From Tubiluchus corallicola (lineage: Eukaryota; Priapulida; Priapulimorpha; Priapulimorphida; Tubiluchidae): a stretch of DNA of 64,000 nucleotides. The stretch covers positions 62,001-126,000 of the forward strand of contig JAQGDQ010000096.1 of assembly GCA_030141605.1 (NCBI GenBank). Reading direction: 5' to 3'. Made by a program: the position numbers and the translations under genes. Positions 44,201 through 51,535 of the stretch are shown piece after piece (positions within the stretch are counted from its first letter, which is position 1; each line of letters starts with the position of its first letter). The notes under the pieces were generated by a model. The model did not search any database. It was given only the letters and a program-made list of their open reading frames with translations, and was not told where the DNA came from.

Positions 44201-47200
44201 AACCACTTCACTTCACCTACCAGCACTTCACTTCAACATGTAGGAACCACTTCACTTCAACTACCAGCACTTCACTTCAACATGCAGGAACCACTTCACT
44301 TCAACTACCAGCACTTCACTTCAACATGCAGGAACCACTTCACTTCAACATGCAGGAACCACTTCACTTCAACTACCAGCACTTCACTTCAACATGTAGG
44401 AACCACTTCACTTCAACTACCAGCACTTCACTTCAACATGCAGGAACCACTTCACTTCAACTACCAGCACTTCACTTCAACTACCAGCACTTCACTTCAA
44501 CATGTAGGAACCACTTCACTTCAACTACCAGCACTTCACTTCAACATGCAGGAACCACTTCACTTCAACTACCAGCACTTCACTTCAACATGCAGGAACC
44601 ACTTCACTTCAACTACCACCACTTCACTTCAACATGTAGGAACCACTTCACTTCAACTACCAGCACTTCACTTCAACATGCAGGAACCACTTCACTTCAA
44701 CTACCAGCACTTCACTTCAACATGTAGGAACCACTTCACTTCAACTACCAGCACTTCACTTCAACATGCAGAAACCACTTCACTTCAACTACCAGCACTT
44801 CACTTCAACATGTAGAAACCACTTCACTTCAACTACCAGCACGTCACTTCAACATGTAGAAACCACTTCACTTCAACTACCAGCACGTCACTTCAACATG
44901 TAGGAACCACTTCACTTCAACTACCAGCACTTCACTTCAACATGTAGGAACCACTTCACTTCAACTACCAGCACTTCACTTCAACATGCAGAAACCACTT
45001 CACTTCAACATGTAGGAACCACTTCACTTCAACTACCAGCACGTCACTTCAACATGTAGGAACCACTTCACTTCAACATGTAGAAACCACTTCACTTCAA
45101 CTACCAGCACGTCACTTCAACATGTAGGAACCACTTCACTTCAACTACCAGCACTTCACTTCAACATGTAGGAACCACTTCACTTCAACTACCAGCACGT
45201 CACTTCAACATGTAGGAACCACTTCACTTCAACACGTAGAAACCACTTCACTTCAACTACCAGCACTTCACTTCAACATGCAGGAACCACTTCACTTCAA
45301 CTACCAGCACTTCACTTCAACATGTAGGAACCACTTCACTTCAACTACCAGCACTTCACTTCAACATGTAGGAACCACTTCACTTCAACTAACAGCACTT
45401 CACTTCAACATGTAGGAACCACTTCACTTCAACTACCAGCACTTCACTTCAACATGTAGGAACCACTTCACTTCAACTACCAGCACTTCACTTCAACATG
45501 CAGAAACCACTTCACTTCAACTACCAGCACTTCACTTCAACTACCACCACTTCACTTCAACATGTAGGAACCACTTCACTTCAACTACCAGCACTTCACT
45601 TCAACATGCAGGAACCACTTCACTTCAACTACCAGCACTTCACTTCAACATGTAGGAACCACTTCACTTCAACTACCAGCACTTCACTTCAACATGCAGG
45701 AACCACTTCACTTCAACTACCAGCACGTCACTTCAACATGTAGGAACCACTTCACTTCAACTACCAGCACTTCACTTCAACATGTAGGAACCACTTCACT
45801 TCACCTACCAGCACTTCACTTCAACATGTAGGAACCACTTCACTTCAACTACCAGCATGTAACATGAAACAGACACCTATTAGGAATGAATCAAACAGAA
45901 CCAATTTATTTTTATAGTTTTCTTTTTGTTTGTAGATTTTAATTTGTCCAGTTGAAAAAGACATCTGAAAAAATTCCATCACCATGTTTATCGAATCTTT
46001 ATCTGAAATTGTTTAAAAACTTTAAAATATCAAAAGAAATCACACAAATACTTGTTGAACAAATTTTATCTGTTCTACTTGTTTAGTTTCGTGATGTCTT
46101 TCCAATTTTTATAATGTTGTAGATATATGAAAGAAATCATTCGCATTGAAAAAAACAGATGTAACAGCAAATGATAGATTTACAAATTACACTCACAAAC
46201 AGGCACTTCACATAAATAAGTATGACTTACATTTTTAGCTCGAAGATTTATCAGTTAAAAGTAATACAGCAAGGCTCTACATTTTACTCACCCGGACAAG
46301 CTCTCTAACCATTTTCATTTTTTTGAGCAATAAGCAGACAACAATAAAGCGAGCATAGTAACGTAGTTTCTTCACCATTAGATCAGGCCTGTGAGAACAA
46401 CTGAAAAACAAAACAAAATCAAGTAAAAGTAGCAGTGCAGAAATGTTGTGATAGATTGCAGTGATGTGGTAAGTTTCTTTTACAAAACAGAATGTAATTG
46501 TTTTCTGTTATCATCAAGATCATCGAGTAATCTTCAACTATTTAATCATAATTCTCCAAGGCGATGAAAATGCTATTTTTACTGTTTGTGATATCAAAAC
46601 TATCACTGGTTTTGCTTAGTGAAAACTGAAATTCAACCTTCCAAAATTTGTGTAATCTTTTAATACATCTAATCCTAAACTTTTTTCAATGACAGAATAG
46701 AAAACCTCATCTAATGTTATTACACCGGCAATGTTTTTGGCAAATTCGGGGAATACAGAAGTAGCCTCTACCTACATTGCATGTTGTTTCATTAAAATTG
46801 ACAACATTTTTAAATCTTCTCTAATAGTTTATATGTTTAAAATAAATAATTATTTCTAACCTGTCATCTCTGGTTGCTTTCGAATAGTATGCCCGGGCCT
46901 TGATTGCCGAATAAAAAGAAAAAGCTTCATTGAGGTAATTGGTTTCACTCGTTCTTAAGCTGTAAATACAAGAAAAAATAGAAAAGTGTTTGAATAATTG
47001 TATTATTGTGTAACTATACAATTGTTATATGATCTTGTTATTGTCACCCATCATTTGCACAGGTCTGCATTATATTATATGATATTTTCTACGTGCACAT
47101 TGTATCCATTTACTAATGTATTCTACCGCTCGAGTATATAATAAACAATAAATAAAAGAACATTTCAAATTTGTAGTAGCTACACTAGAATGTGACTCAT

Positions 47201-48441
47201 TAAAGTCACATGAAATGAAATGAATAACCCTGATAATATATGTAGATTTTCATGTTTTAAACAAGAAGCATGAAAATATCAGTATTTACCAAAGAAAATT
47301 GGCATTACTTTTATATAAAAATACAAAATACATAGCTAAAACTGTTGTTTATGTTCTGGTAATTTCACATGCAACATGTTATTAATCTAGATTTCTTGAA
47401 TTAAGTATTTATACAGTTTACTGATTGCCACATTGATAATTTGCAACATGATCAAAATCAAGCAGCAAATTGGGAAAAATATGCATTGGTTCCAATTCAA
47501 TATAGAATCACACTTAAACTGCTGGTTATAATGTACAAGTGTCTCTATGATGTGGCTCCTCAATACAATTTCTATGATGAGGCTCCATGGCAATTCAAAA
47601 CCCAGTCACTCCCTTTCAATTTTTAGAAGGAAGCCTCAGAAAAGAAATATTTCAAAAGTACTGATGAGAAATCAAAGGTAACACAATTGGATAATGGTGA
47701 ACACTATCGTTCTTTTTCCACTGTAATCTTAATAAAATGCAACTGTGTTCAACAGCTTACTAAACACTTTATAATCATGACCACAATTTTTAGTTCTGGC
47801 TCCATTTCGTCATCCATTCACAACTCCCCACACATCAGTGTATATATTCATCATTACTGCACTTATCAAGCCTTTTTTAAGATTCCACGTACAGTTTGGC
47901 CTGTGAAGCTATGCCTTTAAGTTCAAACATTATGTGAATCGTAATTTTCAGGTGCACATGCTAGCTACTAAAGACTCTGTACTTGTATTATCTGGATTAT
48001 ATTGTATTTGTATTTGTAGTTATTTTACTGGATAATTAATTGTATTTTAGTGATACTGTAAGATGCAGTGAGGAAATGAACAAACTTTTGAACTCTTGAA
48101 ATTTAGTCTATTGTAAGTATTCATATAGCCTTCTCATTATGAAAATGGTCTCTTTCTGGATGACCCAATTTATAGATGCAAAACTTTTGCATATCGATCA
48201 TTTCAGTTGCAGGACTGAAACAATGGAACCTGCTTCCAGGTCTATTCTGTGCTTCTTTATTAAGTTTTAGAAAAAACTGAAAGTGCATCTGTTTTACAAG
48301 CTTTTAATTAACTCACTGTCATTTTGGTATGATTTGAATGTTAACGTAAGTACTGAAGGTAGGGTTGTGTATGTTTTTTTCATGAACCAGACCACTATAT
48401 ATCTGACATAGTTATTTGCACACTATAAGGTGCATTGTTAC

Positions 48442-48512
<71 letters not shown>

Positions 48513-50587
48513 GCAATAATAATAAAAATAATAATGACACCCAATGTAAACCAAGTTTTAACACAGAAAGATTTTTAGACAGTAACTAGCCTGAAAAATA
48601 ACCGTAAAATAAAATTTGACCAATATTTTCGAGTGAAGCAAAATTATAGTTTAGCTTAGCTAAAAATCCAGCAATAAAAACAATTTGTGACTACACATTT
48701 CTTTATGGATATATGTTTTTTCTCAAAAATTCTGCAAAAATTCAGTAGTGAACTTGTGAGTTTAGTCAAAACGTGAAAACTTATCAATCATATAAGTGCA
48801 GAATCTTAGTTGAGTGGATAGCAAATACACAGCACCAAAAATAACTTACTAGTAGTGGTAATATAGCTGCCCAATTTTAGATGCCATTTCCCCAATCTGC
48901 CACCGCTTTAAGCCATATTTTAAGTCCAAAACTTGCCTAAAAAGAAAATAAAAGTCAATACTTGAATATGCTTCTTTCACAAGTATGTGATTATAGAAAG
49001 AATGTTAAAATGAAGATTCATGTAAAGATTTAACGCACTTGTCAAAATAAATAACAGTACAAGGTACAGGTTCAACTAACGTGCTCAAACGTTCTATGTT
49101 ATGCCTACAAGGGCACCTGCAATTTTTAGATGCCCAACTCATATACTGGAAAATATGAAAATATAATTGTTTATACTTAGTGTACAGCGAGATTCTAAAC
49201 AAACTTGTATAGAGCATATTAGTTTTACCTAATAACCAGCCAGAAACTAAAAACATGACATGCATTGACAAAAGATATACATGCAGTAACAAAAATACAG
49301 CACTGCTTGTTATTTATACACACCTATTAGCATAGGAAACATTGCCAGTAATGTGGGATAGAGTACCAAAGCTGCTAAAAATGATGTTTAATAAGGTACT
49401 GAGTGCAATTACACATTACGCAACATATCCAAGTTGCAAAATCAGCCGATGGTTTAACTGCAGCATGCGCATAAAGAAATTTGAATCAAAAATATGAAAC
49501 CAGCTGTGCACCTAATGTTTAGCCCAAGCTAAAGCTTTTTGCTGCATTGATGAGAGTTTTCACAGACTTTAATTATTCTTAATCTGTGCAATGAAAAATT
49601 TTAGGACTGAAAATAGCAAGCTGGTAAAAATTTAATGATGAAAGGGTCATCAATCTACCAATGAATATTACTTTTTCAGCAGGAATGCGCGAGGAGCAAA
49701 TGAAATGAGTTAGAAGTCGTATATAATAAACGGGATAAAAAATCCAACAAAATCAAATCTACATAAGTTGCTACTTTACATTAGTGGAAACTAACCTGTT
49801 TTGTTGTTGAAATTTCCAAAGTTTTGTGTAAACATCGAATGTCCTGCCAAAGTACGACTGCCACTGCTTATGACCATATTGTGGCAGGTCACTAAAAAAT
49901 ACAAATGCAGTCCTTTTAGTTGTTCATTTCTTCACTTATTCATTTTTAGACCATTTACTGAACGGACAGAATATGGTAGAAATTTTTGTAAAAATGCTCC
50001 CATTGCTATCCCCCACCCACCTCGGCTACATGCCTGGAACAATTTAGGCTATTTGTGAGCAAACAATATTTTTTGTTTAGGATTTTATCATGATTATGTA
50101 TAAATTTTCGTATGTTTGTTTGTTTAAAATTACAATTACAAATTACAACATAAAAATTACATATGTTAGTTTCGCTTTACACAATATTAAAACAATGGCT
50201 AAATATAATCTGAAGCAGTACCCCAGTAATTTTAGCTACGAGCCACTACAAGTAGTAACTGTAAGTATATAACGGTTCCTCCAGTAACAAATGATTTAAA
50301 TTATCAAGTGAAAATCAATCAGACAGATTGGCAGAGGAGAAAGGAGCAAATAACTATTTCAGTGTTCACCATAAAGGGTCTAAATGATGATGGGGTTTTC
50401 TAATAATTAGCAGGTCTAAATGCTAAATAGTGAAAGTTAGTTTTACACTTTCTCAAAACACAGTACTATATCTGAGTAAAACCCACCGTAATCCATTAAA
50501 CAATTGTTTCGATTTTTCGAGCAAGTGACAAAACTCATTCACAATTTTTCGTTCTTGTTCGTCGCGCTCGATCATCACATCAGACAT
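29095..50587 (-). CDS. SCAI: SCAI homologue (suppressor of cancer cell invasion), complete
   Basis: Fourteen exons in transcript order: 50487-50587, 49796-49891, 48850-48936, 46861-46959, 46292-46388, 43465-43563, 41891-42043, 41476-41598, 40504-40699, 39744-39834, 31129-31283, 30180-30353, 29678-29778 and 29095-29229. All junctions have GT/AG and consistent phase, giving 568 residues against about 606 in human; the N-terminus and a mid-protein loop are shorter. Conserved blocks include DLPQYGHKQWQSYFGRTFDV, YGLKRWQIGEMASKIGQLYY, KKLRYYARFIVVCLLL, NPHKYLLYKPSFSQL, LHPGDLYAFTRKP and LLDVRSF. Family knowledge: SCAI is nuclear, represses MRTF-A/SRF transcription downstream of RhoA-Dia1, and acts with 53BP1/REV3L in DNA repair. 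The start ATG follows an in-frame TAA 12 nt upstream. Confidence 0.97.
29678..29778 (-). CDS. SCAI: SCAI exon 13
   Basis: Encodes DISYLQFYGDDFLRLVILRF and then VFCCATLRLHRSFK, matching FLQFFGDEFLRLLLTRFIFC in human. The upstream TTTTCAG acceptor is chosen because it restores phase and the DxxxLQF match. Donor AAG|GTTGAA is weak. Confidence 0.94.
30180..30353 (-). CDS. SCAI: SCAI exon 12
   Basis: Encodes QRHRGNLFTLFLHCPLTAFC and then a segment ending HLISQSRNI, matching QRGSLFTLFLNNPLMAF and LTHSRSI in human. Acceptor ATTGCAG, donor TAG|GTAAAA. Confidence 0.95.
31129..31283 (-). CDS. SCAI: SCAI exon 11
   Basis: Encodes LHPGDLYAFTRKPVFLIIDS and then DNSNIFQFMPSMFGQPLVIL, matching LHPGDLYPFTRKPLFIIVDS and FGQPLVCLLSP in human. 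Acceptor TTTTCAG, donor AAG|GTCTGA. Confidence 0.96.
31284..32234. other. SCAI intron, no feature recognised
   Basis: Part of the 8.5-kb intron. The slightly more GC-rich stretch 31540-31760 could be an old repeat, but it shows no ends or coding motif I can name. Confidence 0.35.
32235..32927. mobile_element. Non-autonomous Tc1/mariner-type element with TA duplication
   Basis: Left end CATTAGTCGCCACTTAATAG then ACTCA; reverse-complemented right end CAGTAGTCACCGCTTAATAG then ACTCA. These 25-bp terminal repeats match at 22 positions. TA dinucleotides flank it at 32233-32234 and 32928-32929. A second AATAGA(C/T)TCA copy follows inside each end. It is 693 bp with no transposase, within the long SCAI intron. 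Confidence 0.85.
33540..33965 (-). pseudogene. LINE reverse-transcriptase remnant
   Basis: On the - strand one frame reads VPPKLISILKALYSDT, about 36 bases after an FDFLDCGAFW-like string, and another reads FCFADDTVFVLLGALEVLL. These resemble the K-x-FDSVDR...VPPKLI...FADD series of invertebrate LINE reverse transcriptases, with FADD as the catalytic box. Frames are broken and sequence is missing between the blocks. It lies in the SCAI intron in the same orientation as the gene. Confidence 0.65.
33966..34900. repeat. Degenerate repeat-rich segment
   Basis: Copies of an AC(G/A)CTACAGTTGCAA(C/T)TGT string at about 34206 and 34444, each followed by CCC-rich blocks, suggest two or three decayed copies of a unit of about 230 bp. 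GTTCGAATCC at 34461-34470 resembles a tRNA B box, but no A box was found. The family is not identified. Confidence 0.35.
36336..36398 (-). CDS. SCAI: Candidate SCAI cassette exon, 63 bp, in frame
   Basis: The stretch has a TATTGACAG acceptor and a perfect AT|GTAAGT donor and lies between exons 10 and 11, which splice to each other directly in phase 2. It is itself phase 2 to 2 and exactly 63 bp, so inclusion keeps the frame and adds an acidic, serine-rich peptide containing LDSSSPSDSTDDDSLGRRA. Human SCAI, as I recall it, has no counterpart. Not proven to be an exon; RNA data would decide. Confidence 0.55.
37038..38401. repeat. Pair of 52-bp direct repeats 1.3 kb apart
   Basis: The segments 37038-37089 and 38350-38401 both contain CACTAAATATGTTTCACTCG, TGCAACAG and GAAGAGTTTAACTATTCACC. 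They differ at one base. They may be the ends of an unrecognised insertion or two copies of a dispersed repeat. Both lie in the SCAI intron. Confidence 0.7.
37428..37489. repeat. Tandem duplication of a 31-bp unit
   Basis: Two adjacent copies of CCGGGAATCATCAGGAGAAA then CCTGACTAGGT, differing at one base, followed by a third partial CCGGG. Confidence 0.9.
39191..39412 (+). other. Open frame with C2HC-like finger, antisense in SCAI intron
   Basis: A 73-codon open frame opposite to SCAI. Near its end it reads CPTCGKQYTTLGLYNYTRSH followed by QRNC, the spacing of a zinc finger with Cys as the last ligand. Similar fingers occur near the ends of retrotransposon proteins. It has no recognisable splice context or partner domain and may be a transposon fragment. 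Confidence 0.3.
39744..39834 (-). CDS. SCAI: SCAI exon 10
   Basis: Encodes AYDRGGLACSSKKEPEHLNK and then KPANVKDMH. This loop is shorter than the human PYDFGGVL...YKEMH segment. Acceptor TTTGTAG, donor TC|GTGAGT, phase 2. The following intron is about 8.5 kb. Confidence 0.9.
40504..40699 (-). CDS. SCAI: SCAI exon 9
   Basis: Encodes LLSQEVDNRFGRRDNPHKYL and then LYKPSFSQLFVFLASGFKEL, followed by PPGGAMCLYFSADG. This matches RRENPHKYLLYKPTFSQ and FKELP in human. Acceptor TATTTAG, donor ATC|GTAAGT. Confidence 0.95.
41476..41598 (-). CDS. SCAI: SCAI exon 8
   Basis: Encodes IKFSELTLDMYRMLQTFERE and then a variable stretch ending APGRNPH. The first part matches human VKFSELTVDMFRMLQ. Acceptor TTTTGCAG, donor CAT|GTAAGC. 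Confidence 0.94.
41891..42043 (-). CDS. SCAI: SCAI exon 7
   Basis: Encodes 51 residues from ADNLVKVMDEDLNSLV to LTLQEILIVGNCADQ, aligning with the ADPVMVLNDDN...LADALIIGNCNNQ segment of human SCAI. Acceptor TTTCACAG, donor CAG|GTACAT. Confidence 0.94.
42154..42549. mobile_element. Non-autonomous hAT-like element (GTTCCCAC ends)
   Basis: Left end CAGATTTCCCACAG and reverse-complemented right end CAGGGTTCCCACAG agree at 12 of 14 positions. Inside are repeated TTTCCATGAC / TTTCCCTGAC strings, typical of a widespread hAT family. Flanks ACAGAAAA and AGAAAAAA match at 6 of 8. It is 396 bp in a SCAI intron. Confidence 0.65.
42993..43133. repeat. Three tandem copies of a 47-bp unit
   Basis: The unit is GACAGTGTGCAATAAGTTGC then CCTGACACCTCGCTGCCTTA then CTACTCA. 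Copies differ at one to two positions, indicating recent duplication. It lies in a SCAI intron about 490 bp from minisatellite C. Confidence 0.95.
43465..43563 (-). CDS. SCAI: SCAI exon 6
   Basis: Encodes ELSRQIDDYTATYEPDDQLE and then WSLVLGEIKSFVE, exactly 33 codons. Acceptor TTTTAACTAG, donor GAG|GTAAAT. Minisatellite C ends only about 57 bp before this exon. Confidence 0.95.
43621..45859. repeat. Minisatellite C: about 50 copies of a 44-bp unit
   Basis: The + strand unit is ACCACTTCACTTCAACTACC then AGCACTTCACTTCAACATGT then AGGA, itself two diverged copies of a 22-bp CACTTCACTTCAAC unit. Variants include CATGCAGG/CATGTAGA/CACGTCAC, and some copies drop a half unit. On the SCAI sense strand it reads GTTGAAGTGAAGTG repeatedly. 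Long + strand open frames such as 44282-44815 are by-products of the repeat. Confidence 0.98.
46292..46388 (-). CDS. SCAI: SCAI exon 5
   Basis: Encodes RPDLMVKKLRYYARFIVVCL and then LLKKMKMVRELVR. Phase favours the CTCACAG acceptor over an alternative CAG 12 bases upstream. Donor CGG|GTGAGT. The intron after it contains minisatellite C. Confidence 0.95.
46861..46959 (-). CDS. SCAI: SCAI exon 4
   Basis: Encodes LRTSETNYLNEAFSFYSAIK and then ARAYYSKATRDD. Acceptor ATTTACAG, donor CAG|GTTAGA. Confidence 0.96.
47436..48330 (+). pseudogene. LINE C-terminal remnant in SCAI intron
   Basis: Translates in pieces as PIQYRITLKLLVIMYKCLYD followed by VAPQY, a YRSFS string, then LKQWNLLPG and KKLKVHLFYKLL. 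This order (P.YRI..K.L...YK.L...AP.Y, RSFS, WN.LP, KK.LK.HLF) is the usual C-terminal tail of CR1/L2-like LINE proteins. Frames are broken. It is antisense to SCAI. Confidence 0.6.
48442..48536. repeat. (TAA)n microsatellite
   Basis: About 30 TAA units with a few interruptions. It begins about 110 bp past the LINE C-terminal remnant and may be that element's microsatellite tail. Confidence 0.95.
48850..48936 (-). CDS. SCAI: SCAI exon 3
   Basis: Encodes QVLDLKYGLKRWQIGEMASK and then IGQLYYHYY. Acceptor CTTTTTAG, donor TA|GTAAGT. Confidence 0.96.
49796..49891 (-). CDS. SCAI: SCAI exon 2
   Basis: Encodes DLPQYGHKQWQSYFGRTFDV and then YTKLWKFQQQNR, nearly identical to human SCAI. Acceptor TTTTTTAG, donor CAG|GTTAGT. 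Confidence 0.96.
50487..50587 (-). CDS. SCAI: SCAI exon 1 with start codon
   Basis: Encodes MSDVMIERDEQERKIVNEFC and then HLLEKSKQLFNGLR, matching the FCYLLDKSKQLFNGLR block near the start of human SCAI. ATG is at 50585-50587 with an in-frame TAA four codons upstream. Donor CG|GTGGGT. Confidence 0.95.
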
Positions 50588-51531
50588 TACGCTGCATTAG
50601 CGGGTGACTTCTTACGTCAGACTAGGTAATAACTATTAAAACTCATAACGTAATTTAGACTATGCCGATAATTTACAGATTTATCACATATTAATTAAGT
50701 TATGCACAACGAAAAACCAAACTACACCACCACCACATTGAGGAATATTCCCAAAGAATCTTCGTTGCAAACGACGCACTTTCCAACCATCTAAGTTCAA
50801 GTTAGAAAATTTTGTTACCGTTCTTCTTAAAGTAGTCCACATCAGTTCAAGAAACTTAAGTCGGCAACAACTTCTCCGATCTCCACAGAAGAAGAGATCA
50901 GCATTACGGCAGCAAACTTTGATCATAATTCTCCCATAACTTATTCATTATTATTTTATTCTTTATGAACTTTTATTCAAATAGCTGAAACAAATATTAC
51001 ACAAGTCATTTTTTCTCTTTCTTTCATTGCTGAAAAATATAATATTTAACTGTATTTTCTATCAGTGTGCTTCTATTTAAATAGTTAGCTAACTATCTAT
51101 GTAATACAAATTATACCAAAAATGATAATTATTGTTATTACTTACACTTTATTAACCTTTTGCACAGAGCTTTTATCAGTAAACTTTATATGTACACACT
51201 ATTTGACATGTATGTACTGTATTGTGTTTGCTAATGTACATTATAATAATGAATTTGAGCAATAAATTGAAATTGAATTGTTCACACAAACACAGTCGGA
51301 CCCAGTCCTCGTTCTAGACTAAAAAGAGAGCAGAAATACATTGTAAACATTTGGTCCACTGCAACGAGTTGAGAGTTCTGCAAAAAGAAGTGAGCTGAAT
51401 CATGCCCGTTCCTCCCTAGATGCATAATTCAATAGACAAGCATACAGTCATGATCATGTTCTTCCCCATTGGACTCATTTTTATAATACCACGCTGATAA
51501 TACAAAGACTTGTAGCAGTTGTAGAGCTTCT
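50588..51531. other. SCAI upstream region
   Basis: Should contain the SCAI 5' UTR and promoter. ACGTCA at 50614-50619, a CRE/ATF half-site, lies about 30 bp before the ATG. A - strand open frame at 50684-50926 contains an Arg-rich TLRRTVTKFSNLNLDGWKVR string and a hydrophobic VVWFFVVHNL end; I recognise no family. AATAAATTGAAATTGAATTG at 51261-51280 resembles a LINE 3' tail. Confidence 0.35.
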
Positions 51532-51535
51532 TTAA

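Noticed and set aside
44282-44815. 177-codon + strand open frame, with similar ones at 44326-44727 and 45498-45743
   Set aside because: They are by-products of the 44-bp minisatellite. The unit is not a multiple of three and happens to lack stops in some phases; the peptide simply cycles through the repeat.
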